Shown: positions 32,963-39,339 of the stretch, piece after piece
Layout of the letters: every line of letters starts with the position of its first letter
Position numbering within the stretch: position 1 is the first letter of the stretch
NCBI RefSeq assembly: GCF_000722545.1
Contig: NZ_JNVM01000066.1
Location: 1-39,339 of the forward strand
Length of the DNA stretch: 39,339 nt
Direction of reading: 5' to 3'
DNA from: Paenibacillus tyrphae
GTDB lineage: Bacteria > Bacillota > Bacilli > Paenibacillales > NBRC-103111
Translations under genes and position numbers: made by a program
Notes under the pieces: model-generated
The model's input: only the letters and a program-made list of their open reading frames with translations
Database searches by the model: none
What the model was told of the DNA's origin: nothing

Positions 32963-34504
32963 CTATTGTTCCTCCAACGCCTTCGCAGCTCTCCATTCGG
33001 GCCAGTTGAATTCCGTCCATGAGGCGGGCTCCCCGCTCTCGATGCGGCTTCGGAAGCTCTGAAGCGCTTCGTCTACCCCTTCAGCGTCCGGATGTTTCCG
33101 TTTCAGCTCCAGTAGCAGCGGAACGACCTCGTAGCCCAGGCTGCCCAAATAGGCGGCGTCAAGCCTGCCTGTCGCCTCGTAGCGCTGAATGTTGCCCCGT
33201 GTCACCGCCGCATCGACGCCGAAGTAATTGACGATGACGTACGCCGTCACGGTGACGGCCGCATAGCAGCGAAGCAGCGGCAGACGCTCCCGCCACAGCT
33301 TGACGAGAGCCAGCACGAACAGCACCAGCAGAAAGAGCATGAACGCGTGCACGAGCAGCCGGGCCACGGTATAGCCGTAAGCCTCCTCGTACATCGAGAG
33401 GCGCAAGTAGGCGGAGCTCAGCATAATGCCGGTGCAGCCGACGAGCACTCCGAGCAGCGCGCGCAGAAACCGCCAGGCGGCGGGCCCCGGACGTTTCACT
33501 CCGTACAGCATGATCATTAGAACGGTCAAATTGATCAGCGTAACGACAACCAGCTCGGCAAAGCCTTTTCGCGCATAGGATGCGTAAGTAATGCCATCCG
33601 GCAGCTCGGCGGCTCCGCCTCCGAAGAAGTACGAAAACTGCACGAAGGCGAACAGCAGGTATACGGCGTTCAGCACAACCAGGACGGTGGCTGCGACGGT
33701 CGCATCGATGCGCGGCACCGCCGCCGATGGCGTACGGGCGGCCGCCGGAGCGATTGCCGGAGTGTTTGCTGAATGCTCCGAGCCTGTGGCAAAGTCTTCT
33801 TCCTCCGTGGCCCAGCGCGACCAAGGCTTCGTTTGAAGCAAGCCCTGCACGTAAGCGAATAATCCTGTCGCGATGCAGGCGATCCATAAGGCGCGAAACA
33901 GCGTCTGGCCGAGCTCCAGGCCGCTTGTCAGCTCCGGCAGCCGGGCCAGCGCGCGATCGAACATGGAATCGGCCGAAGCCAGCAAGGCGACGACCGCAAG
34001 AAGTAGCGGGATCGAGACGATCAGACCGATCAGCACCTTCATCAGCTCTTGCGAGCGGCCTGCTTTCATCCTGAACGATAAGGCCCGAAAAGCGACGACG
34101 ACCGGCTGAGGCACGTACCTGATCGTTTGCACGAATACCTGATCAAGCAGGCGGAGGATGAACGGCGTCTTCGGCCGCTCCTCCGACATATGCCACGTCG
34201 TGTGCGCCACAATCAGCAGCGGCACTGCCAAAGCGTTAAAAACGAGCAGAAGCAGGTTCGAATGCGCGACATAAGTAAAGGACAACAAGAGCACGGGAAC
34301 GGCCAGCGCCATGGACGGCTCCAGCCTCAGCTCCCGCTTCTCCCGGACAGCCCAGTAATAATAAACGTAAAATAATAACACGAACAGCGGAAACGAGACG
34401 CCCCACGTTTTTCCGTAAAACAAATAGTGATGGACGACTGCGCAGCCTAGCGCGGCAAGCAGCAGCTTTCCTTCGTTCCGGACCGGAACGGATTCCGTCT
34501 TCAT
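32963..34504 (-). CDS. DUF4173 (DUF4153-type) integral membrane protein
   Basis: A 513-residue polytopic protein with about 11-12 membrane helices. The conserved core FVQFSYFFGGG, then DGITYASYARKGFAELVVVTLINL, matches the DUF4173 signature. A hydrophilic insertion (about residues 230-265) and a soluble C-terminal tail (about 455-513, LELKRKHPDAEGVDEAL) flank the helices. Function is not known. It follows the 117-residue gene with a 24-nt gap, so the two are probably cotranscribed. The signalling kinase gene lies downstream on the same strand, 63 nt away. Confidence 0.88.
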   Translation of the reverse strand: MKTESVPVRNEGKLLLAALGCAVVHHYLFYGKTWGVSFPLFVLLFYVYYYWAVREKRELRLEPSMALAVPVLLLSFTYVAHSNLLLLVFNALAVPLLIVAHTTWHMSEERPKTPFILRLLDQVFVQTIRYVPQPVVVAFRALSFRMKAGRSQELMKVLIGLIVSIPLLLAVVALLASADSMFDRALARLPELTSGLELGQTLFRALWIACIATGLFAYVQGLLQTKPWSRWATEEEDFATGSEHSANTPAIAPAAARTPSAAVPRIDATVAATVLVVLNAVYLLFAFVQFSYFFGGGAAELPDGITYASYARKGFAELVVVTLINLTVLMIMLYGVKRPGPAAWRFLRALLGVLVGCTGIMLSSAYLRLSMYEEAYGYTVARLLVHAFMLFLLVLFVLALVKLWRERLPLLRCYAAVTVTAYVIVNYFGVDAAVTRGNIQRYEATGRLDAAYLGSLGYEVVPLLLELKRKHPDAEGVDEALQSFRSRIESGEPASWTEFNWPEWRAAKALEEQ

Positions 34505-34528
34505 AAGCTTCCCGAGCCTCCTCTAAGC

Positions 34529-34882
34529 TTATTGCAGCAGGGCCGCCTCATGCTTGCTCTGCCGGATTCGCCGGCTCCATTGATTAGCCCATTGACGCAA
34601 TTCGTAAGGACTTGCTTGTTGTATAGGATCGATATCCCCCACGAGGTCTCGTAAAATTTCTTCGTCGTCGACTTGCAGCAGGTCAAGCAGGTCCTTTCCG
34701 TGAATACGCCCATAAGCGAGCCGGGCCAGCGCAAAAACCGCCCTGCGCATTTCCTCGTCGGTATATGCCGCGTTCACGGCCGCTTCGGCCTCCGACAGCA
34801 GTTGGTCGCCCCAAGCAACCGTAAGCGGAAGCCGCTTTACCCCTCGAATTTGCTCTTGATCGGACCATGAAGGACAGTACAT
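34529..34882 (-). CDS. Hypothetical soluble protein upstream of the DUF4173 gene
   Basis: A 117-residue, helix-rich acidic protein without signal peptide or membrane segment. No family is recognised. GAGGAGG lies 7 nt before the ATG, which strongly supports a real gene. It is divergent from the SgrR-like regulator and lies 24 nt ahead of the DUF4173 gene. Confidence 0.75.
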   Translation of the reverse strand: MYCPSWSDQEQIRGVKRLPLTVAWGDQLLSEAEAAVNAAYTDEEMRRAVFALARLAYGRIHGKDLLDLLQVDDEEILRDLVGDIDPIQQASPYELRQWANQWSRRIRQSKHEAALLQ

Positions 34883-34960
34883 CCGAATTCCTCCTCGTTA
34901 TTGAACTATTTTCCATTTCGCTATAATTTTGTCGAATTGTCTATCCACGTTTATTGTAAC

Positions 34961-35006
34961 TTGAAAAACACGAATAAAAAGAGTAAATTTTGAAATGTAA
35001 ATTTCA
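34961..35006 (+). promoter_or_regulatory. Sigma-A promoter and candidate operator of the SgrR-like gene
   Basis: TTGAAA (34961-34966), 17-bp spacer, TAAATT (34984-34989). A perfect inverted repeat TGAAAT-GTAA-ATTTCA (34991-35006) directly follows, across the expected transcription start. A regulator bound there would block initiation, so autoregulation is plausible. Confidence 0.5.
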
Positions 35007-35036
35007 TATTTTATCAGAAACCCCGGAGGTTGCTCT

Positions 35037-36833
35037 ATGAAGCTGGCAAACCACTATATCCGCCTTCGCGAACAGTACCCGCATATCGCCGAGCAGCAGC
35101 CACACCTCGTCCATCTCGACGAACTGGCGGCCGTTCTCGGCTGCACGCACCGCAATGTCGTGCTACTGCTCAAAAAAATGCAAAGCGAAGCCTGGCTCGA
35201 TTGGCTGCCGAAGCGCGGGCGCGGCCAAAAATCCGCCCTGACGTTCTACAAACCTGCGGAGGATCTCATACTCTCGATCGCACAAGACCTCGTCGAGCGC
35301 AAAGATTTGCGGGGCGCGCTCGAGCAGTTGAACGTCTCTTCGCCCGAAGGCTCGCTCAGGGACAGCTTCCACCGCTGGTTGGCCGGTTATTTCGGCTACA
35401 GTAGCGAAATGCAGGGCAGCAAGCGCTTCGATACGCTGCGGTTCCCGCTCACCCAGTCGCTGCTGTCGCTCGATCCCGCCACGACCAATTTCCGGACGGA
35501 AGCGCACCTCGTGCACCAACTGTTCGATCCGCTTGTGCGCTACAACCGGCTGACCCAAACGATCGAGCCGCATATCGCTCACGCTTGGGAGGTGAACGAA
35601 GCGCGGACGGTCTGGACGTTCCATCTGCGCAAAGGCATCCAGTTCCACCACGGCAGGGAATTGACCGCAGACGACGTCAAGTACACATTCGAGAGGCTTA
35701 AGCGGCTGGCGGTCGGCGCGCTGTATAGCTGGGTACACCGGCAAATTGACTGCGTGGAAGCGGTGGACCCGATTACGGTCAGCATCCGGCTGTCCGAGCC
35801 TTGCGAGCTGCTGCTTCAATATGCCGGCACGAACCGCGCCTCCATCGTCCCGGCCGAGCTGTGCGAGGAGCTGGGAGACCGGTTTGCGCTCGCCCCCGTC
35901 GGCACCGGTCCGTTCAAGTTGACGCACTTAGATGCGTCCATGTGCGTGCTCGACGCTTTTCCCGCCTATTTCCAAGGCCGGGCGCACCTCGACCGCGTGG
36001 AGCTGTGGCATATTCCCGACATGCAGGTGCAGGGCAGCGAGCGGACACTGGAAAGCTTTCAGATTATCCACAACTATCGTCTGCCCGACGAAGCTTCCGA
36101 AACCTGGCAGCAGGTGCAGCAGCCGGGGGCGACGTGCCGGTTCCTGACCTTTAACCTGTTGAAGCAGGGACCGCTCAGCGACCCTGCGCTGCGGGGCGCG
36201 GTATGCGCCGCTTTGAACCGCCGCAAGCTGCTTGAGCGGATCGGCGGCGACGCCATCTATACGGCCGACAGCTTCATCGGCCACGGACACGGAAGCACGG
36301 CGCCGGAAGCGGAGCCGCTTACCCACGAAACCGGCCGCATCCGTGCGCTGCTTAAGCGCTCCGCCTATGATGGCCAGCGGCTGACATTGTGCACGATCAC
36401 GCACTATGAGCCGGATGCGCTGCATGTGCAGGCGCTGCTGCAGGAAGCCGGCTTTGCCGTGGACATCAAGCTGCTGTCCGTGGAGGAGTTCAAGAGCGAG
36501 CAGCGGCTGCACGCCGATCTGCTGCTATTCTCCATCATGCTCGACAATGATGCGGAGCTGCGGCTCATCGACTTGTACAAAAGCATGCAGAGGCATTTGG
36601 AGCCTGCGGTCAAAGCCAAGGTCTCCGCCCTGATGGAGGAGGCGCTGCGCGAGCCGTCGTCCAGCCGCCGTTCGGCGCTGCTGCAAGCGATTGAAGCGCA
36701 TTTGACCGCCAAGCAGGTGCTTCACTTTTTATATTTCAAACGGTTGAAAACAATCTATCATGAGTCCGTCAAGGGGATTTCGCTGGACGCGCTGGATTGG
36801 GTACAGTTCAAAAACATCTGGTTTAAGTCGTGA
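35037..36833 (+). CDS. SgrR family transcriptional regulator with solute-binding domain
   Basis: A 598-residue protein with an N-terminal winged-helix SgrR-type DNA-binding domain (about residues 1-110, HLDELAAVLGCTHRNVVLLLKKM) and a C-terminal family-5 extracytoplasmic solute-binding-like domain (about 160-560). The latter includes HIAHAWEVNEARTVWTFHLR and GIQFHHGRELTADDVKYTFERL. There is no signal peptide, so the binding domain senses a ligand inside the cell. In enterics SgrR controls a sugar-phosphate stress response; relatives in Paenibacillus often sit next to exporters, but no transporter is adjacent here. GGAGG lies 7 nt before the ATG. Confidence 0.92.
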   Translation: MKLANHYIRLREQYPHIAEQQPHLVHLDELAAVLGCTHRNVVLLLKKMQSEAWLDWLPKRGRGQKSALTFYKPAEDLILSIAQDLVERKDLRGALEQLNVSSPEGSLRDSFHRWLAGYFGYSSEMQGSKRFDTLRFPLTQSLLSLDPATTNFRTEAHLVHQLFDPLVRYNRLTQTIEPHIAHAWEVNEARTVWTFHLRKGIQFHHGRELTADDVKYTFERLKRLAVGALYSWVHRQIDCVEAVDPITVSIRLSEPCELLLQYAGTNRASIVPAELCEELGDRFALAPVGTGPFKLTHLDASMCVLDAFPAYFQGRAHLDRVELWHIPDMQVQGSERTLESFQIIHNYRLPDEASETWQQVQQPGATCRFLTFNLLKQGPLSDPALRGAVCAALNRRKLLERIGGDAIYTADSFIGHGHGSTAPEAEPLTHETGRIRALLKRSAYDGQRLTLCTITHYEPDALHVQALLQEAGFAVDIKLLSVEEFKSEQRLHADLLLFSIMLDNDAELRLIDLYKSMQRHLEPAVKAKVSALMEEALREPSSSRRSALLQAIEAHLTAKQVLHFLYFKRLKTIYHESVKGISLDALDWVQFKNIWFKS

Positions 36834-36847
36834 CTGGCGATTGCGTT

Positions 36848-36878
36848 TTGGGGCTTTGATAACGCGGGATTATAATCC
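36848..36878 (+). promoter_or_regulatory. Possible promoter with a palindrome across the -10 box
   Basis: A perfect 12-bp palindrome GGATTATAATCC (36867-36878) contains TATAAT. TTGGGG lies 17 bp upstream as a weak -35 box. It precedes the gene at 36938 by about 60 nt. Confidence 0.35.
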
Positions 36879-36937
36879 GGGGCTTCTACGAATACAGTAG
36901 TAACACAACCTTAGGTTCGAAAGGGGACCCGAGCGAC

Positions 36938-37486
36938 GTGAACAAGCCGAGCCATTTCGTGTATCGCAACGCGAGATACGGATTTACCCTCCGTTTCCCG
37001 ACGTGGTGGAGGACGTATGCGGTCATCGACCGGCGGAGACAGAACAGCGAAACGGAGAACGAGCTGCATTTCCGGTTCAGGTACAAAGGCAAAGTGTATG
37101 ACGACGCGCTGGCCATTCTGGTATTCCGCATGACACGCCAGGAATGGAACCGCGAAGGCTACGGCGATTCGCCGCTCGTCTTCCTCGCGGAGCATGGCGG
37201 CCGCGTGTTCGCCTATATGACGCCGGAGGAGCTCCCGGAAGCCTTCTACGATCCGAAGACGAACGATTACGATTACAAAAGGTACGGGGCGGCCATCCGC
37301 TTGCTCAAGCGAATGGTCAATCAGGACGCTCCCCGCATCGCCGGTTCGATCCGCTTCCTTCCTCAGGCGAATACGGCCCGCACGGTTCCTTACCGTGCAA
37401 AGTGCGTTTGTAGCGCCCGAACCGGGGCCCGCGGCAAGCAGCGCTGCCGGAACGGGAAAAGGCGCCCCGCCTCACACCGCTATTGA
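36938..37486 (+). CDS. Hypothetical protein with PsbP-like start; C-terminal tail possibly frameshifted
   Basis: A 182-residue soluble protein. The GTG start at 36938 has AAAGGGG 11 nt upstream. The start YRNARYGFTLRFPTWWRTYAV is of the kind seen in Bacillales proteins with a GFSLTFPxSW-type domain. Residues 1-145 look like a normal globular protein. The last ~37 residues turn into an Arg/Cys/Gly-rich tail (SARTGARGKQRCRNG), which looks like translation in a wrong frame. The next frame over the same bases reads a Pro/Ala-rich VAPEPGPAASSAAGTG stretch. A frameshift near 37390 is possible. A terminator follows at 37495. Confidence 0.7.
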   Translation: MNKPSHFVYRNARYGFTLRFPTWWRTYAVIDRRRQNSETENELHFRFRYKGKVYDDALAILVFRMTRQEWNREGYGDSPLVFLAEHGGRVFAYMTPEELPEAFYDPKTNDYDYKRYGAAIRLLKRMVNQDAPRIAGSIRFLPQANTARTVPYRAKCVCSARTGARGKQRCRNGKRRPASHRY

Positions 37487-37494
37487 AACATTCG

Positions 37495-37534
37495 CCGGCC
37501 GGCGCCTCCCTTCCGAGGTCCGGCCGGTTTTATT
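37495..37534 (+). terminator. Rho-independent terminator after the gene at 36938
   Basis: CCGGCCGG (37495-37502) pairs with CCGGCCGG (37520-37527), extended inward by CCTC/GAGG, and followed by TTTTATT. Confidence 0.75.
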
Positions 37535-37667
37535 GCGGTTACAGCCGGGTAAGGGTTTCGTAGGGGACGCCTTCGCCCTTGCCGCTGCGCAACTTTCGAA
37601 CGAAGGCATGCGTCCATTACGTTACACACACCCTCCCCGGTTAACCGGACGAAAGGAAGTGACGACG

Positions 37668-38408
37668 ATGGTTTGGCGTTTGCTGCTCTGCCTGCTGCTG
37701 CTCGTACTGCCCGCCTGCAATGCCAAAACGGACCCATTGAAGACAGGAAATACCGTTATCGATTGGGTGGATTTCGTCAAGCTGGACGGAAAGGAATATA
37801 ACGGGGTCTATGAAGCGGTGGCCGCCTCCCCGGACGCCGCGACGGATGAGGTCGTCGGCACCGTGAAGTTCAGGGTCGAGGGAGCCGTCACCAACCCGAG
37901 CTATGCGACGAAGGACGGGGATGCGGCGTTTTTACAGGAAGGCACACGCCTTTATGCCGTCAAAGGGTACCCGGACCACTCGCTGATTGCCGCCAAGGCG
38001 GACAACGAAGTGGGCGGCTACAAGCTGTACAGCGTAAGAAACGCGGATGGCAAGCTTGCCCATACCTGGAGCTACAAGGACCTGCCGGCCGAGCGGGTGA
38101 TACGAATCGACGTGTATGTCTACTCCAAGCAAGCGGACGCCTGGCAGCGGTTCCGTTCGCTCGAAAGAGCCGATACCGGGCTGTTCATGGAGCTGCTCGG
38201 ACATGGGCAAAAGAAAGAAAACTACCGGCCGGCCGTAACCGGCGAAGACCCGAAAGAGTACCGCGTCGTGTTTCAAACCGGCGAGCCGGTCGCGCATAAG
38301 CAGAGCTTGTTTCGCGACGACAACTACTACTACTTCCATCCGTCGGACACGGAAGTGCTGCCGGAGGAAATGGGCCGGTTCCTGACGCCGCGGATGCCGC
38401 AGTCATAG
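37668..38408 (+). CDS. Putative lipoprotein of unknown function
   Basis: A 246-residue exported lipoprotein: the signal peptide WRLLLCLLLLVLPAC ends in the lipobox LPAC with C17 as the lipidated residue. The mature part is hydrophilic, with beta-like segments (EVVGTVKFRVEG, GTRLYAVKGYPDHSLIAAK). I do not recognise a domain. The ATG at 37668 has AAAGGA about 10 nt upstream. The frame is open much further 5', but that part crosses a terminator hairpin and lacks a signal peptide. Confidence 0.8.
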   Translation: MVWRLLLCLLLLVLPACNAKTDPLKTGNTVIDWVDFVKLDGKEYNGVYEAVAASPDAATDEVVGTVKFRVEGAVTNPSYATKDGDAAFLQEGTRLYAVKGYPDHSLIAAKADNEVGGYKLYSVRNADGKLAHTWSYKDLPAERVIRIDVYVYSKQADAWQRFRSLERADTGLFMELLGHGQKKENYRPAVTGEDPKEYRVVFQTGEPVAHKQSLFRDDNYYYFHPSDTEVLPEEMGRFLTPRMPQS

Positions 38409-38459
38409 TGGCGCTCCTCTTCGGTTCTTAAGGAATTCCGCAGCTTCCAGCCCCGAGGC

Positions 38460-38510
38460 GGCCGCAAAAGGCAGTCCGCCTTCCTAGGAGCGGTCCCGCT
38501 TTTTGCGGCC
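38460..38510 (-). terminator. Terminator region of the coiled-coil gene
   Basis: On the minus strand an outer GGCCGCAAAA/TTTTGCGGCC repeat encloses an inner AAGGC/GCCTTTT hairpin just after the stop at 38484. The outer arm begins inside the gene. Confidence 0.55.
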
Positions 38511-38876
38511 GTACGTTCTCACCCGGGAAAGCGTCAGCTCCTCCGGCGCGGGCGGGGCCGCAACGGCTTTTGCGGCAGCGGTTTCCTGCGCATTCCATTC
38601 GCCTGCTGCGAACGCCTCGGGAACGCCCCCGACCGCTTCGTAGGCGGAGCGGCTTTCCAGCCGGAGCTCCAACTGCTGCACCCTTTCGATAAGCCGGGCA
38701 ACTGTCAGGTCCAGCCGGGCCGTCTCGAGCCGAAGCCGCTCCAGTTCCAGCTTCGGCTCCAATTCGCTCTCCGGCTCCGCACGCCCGTCGCTTCCCGATC
38801 CGTTTCCCTCGGGGTTATGCGTCAATGCTTCAAGCTCCTGCGGCGACAACAAGCTTTTCAGGTCCTTTCCTACCAT
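38484..38876 (-). CDS. Hypothetical coiled-coil protein
   Basis: A 130-residue soluble protein with no membrane segment. A Glu/Leu-rich coiled coil covers about residues 33-75 (ELEPKLELERLRLETARLDL, ARLIERVQQLELRLESR). An Ala/Pro-rich stretch and a basic tail (RTYGRKKRDRS) follow. AAGGAGG lies 10 nt before the ATG. No family recognised. Confidence 0.72.
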   Translation of the reverse strand: MVGKDLKSLLSPQELEALTHNPEGNGSGSDGRAEPESELEPKLELERLRLETARLDLTVARLIERVQQLELRLESRSAYEAVGGVPEAFAAGEWNAQETAAAKAVAAPPAPEELTLSRVRTYGRKKRDRS

Positions 38877-39026
38877 TTCATTTCCGCCTCCTTGGATTTA
38901 CCTTAACGCGATTATACCTTTGGACGTGACGTGCCAAACGAAAGTTACGCCTGAATTTCCCATCCTTGTAAATGACTAAAAACGACATGTCCGGACATCG
39001 AAACGACACCTGCCATAAAGCTGCGA

Positions 39027-39063
39027 AAAGGGCGACTGCGTCCATCGACGCCGTTCGCCCTTT
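39027..39063. terminator. Intergenic hairpin, possible terminator
   Basis: AAAGGGCGA pairs with TCGCCCTTT over 9 bp, with an inner GCGTC/GACGC stem. T-rich sequence follows weakly on both strands. The rest of 38877-39211 holds no gene I can support. Confidence 0.6.
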
Positions 39064-39211
39064 ATTTCGTTGTCTTCATGACAGGTTCTTGGAACCCATC
39101 AACTGCCGTTCCGCCTCTCCAGCCGCCTCGCGAAAACTTGCATTTCGGATGTTGCACTCTTATACACAAAAACGAGGCACAGCTCTCTCTCCGTCTAAGC
39201 CCCAGGTGTGG

Positions 39212-39227
39212 CAATTTCATGAAATTG
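39212..39227. repeat. Perfect 16-bp palindrome
   Basis: CAATTTCATGAAATTG reads the same on both strands. It lies about 40 nt downstream of a minus-strand extended -10 box (TGCTATAAT, 39275-39267) and beside the TnpB-type element end. It may be an operator; no gene start is near. Confidence 0.6.
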
Positions 39228-39278
39228 TTGGCAAATATTATGTTTTATCTTATCATCCCATTCTTATTATAGCAATTC

Positions 39279-39339
39279 TTGAACACTCCCACCACCTGCG
39301 CTAATGCCGCTGAGGTAGGGGATTCTTGCGAACAGAGAA
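39279..39339 (-). mobile_element. Right end of an IS200/IS605-type TnpB element (partial, omega-RNA 3' part)
   Basis: On the minus strand the sequence reads AAGAATCCCC, a 10-bp stem with one bulged T (plus positions 39287-39297 with 39313-39322), then GGGAGTG and TTCAA (39283-39279). This matches the familiar right end of tnpB-only/IS605 elements, where GAATCCCC, a hairpin and GGGGAGTG-TCAA form the 3' scaffold of the omega-RNA and the cleavage site. The tnpB gene would lie beyond the right edge on the minus strand. Bases from 39278 leftward would then be chromosome and the guide. Confidence 0.6.

Noticed and set aside
38972..39304. 110-codon plus-strand frame at the right end
   Set aside because: Crosses a hairpin, the 16-bp palindrome and the TnpB-type end; no ribosome binding site and atypical composition.
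1..39339. CRISPR array, tRNA genes, prophage
   Set aside because: No regularly spaced direct repeats, no tRNA cloverleaf and no phage structural genes were seen by reading; a tRNAscan-type search was not possible.

Overview
The window looks like chromosome from a spore-forming member of the Paenibacillaceae (Paenibacillus or a close relative). Pointers are the spore genes (an H-type small acid-soluble protein, a four-gene GerA-type germinant receptor operon, a squalene-hopene/sporulenol cyclase), strong AGGAGG-type ribosome binding sites, frequent ATGA start/stop overlaps, and families common in that group (stalk-domain protein, very large hybrid kinase, SgrR-like regulator, DUF4173, DUF418). 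No prophage, plasmid or CRISPR array is visible. The species assignment is inference.

Layout. 1-348: promoters P1/P2 and the boxA-containing leader of an rRNA operon that runs left out of the window. 349-4440: one minus-strand operon thiL-tsaE-tsaB-rimI-tsaD (thiamine diphosphate, tRNA t6A and ribosomal protein acetylation) with its own sigma-A promoter and terminator. 4588-6131: a 69-codon gene coupled to sspH, divergent from ku. 6160-8029: an ABC-F translation factor whose ~300-nt leader holds a 13-codon peptide ORF, an overlapping hairpin and an intrinsic terminator, i.e. a probable ribosome-controlled attenuator. 8083-9024 and 13380-14285: the ligase and polymerase halves of LigD as separate genes; with ku they make up a dispersed NHEJ set. 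Between them sits a two-component system (9041-11181) divergent from a three-gene flavin/heme redox cluster (11334-13278: small anchored protein, ApbE, ferric-reductase-like membrane protein). 14313-15743: cardiolipin synthase.

15850-20435: germinant receptor operon in the order A-C-D-B, whose B subunit carries an unusual C-terminal extension. 20430-20810: small unknown protein. 20937-22516: M23 peptidase and bactofilin, translationally coupled and closed by a very large terminator hairpin. 22594-23352: HAD phosphatase. 23462-27554: triterpene cyclase overlapping a second two-component system. 27557-28756: DUF418 membrane protein. 28911-29588: stalk-domain secreted protein. 29759-32899: 1046-residue sensor with two different kinase modules. 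32963-34882: small unknown gene plus DUF4173 membrane protein. 35037-36833: SgrR-type regulator with fused solute-binding domain and a candidate operator. 36938-38876: a poorly characterised protein with a suspicious C-terminus, a lipoprotein and a coiled-coil protein. 39279-39339: what appears to be the right end (omega-RNA 3' part) of an IS200/IS605-type TnpB element whose gene would lie beyond the right edge.

No single wholly new multi-gene system is obvious. The best leads are the ABC-F leader attenuator, the TnpB/omega-RNA boundary, the extended GerB subunit, and the two-component system facing the ApbE/heme cluster with direct repeats in place of a -35 box.
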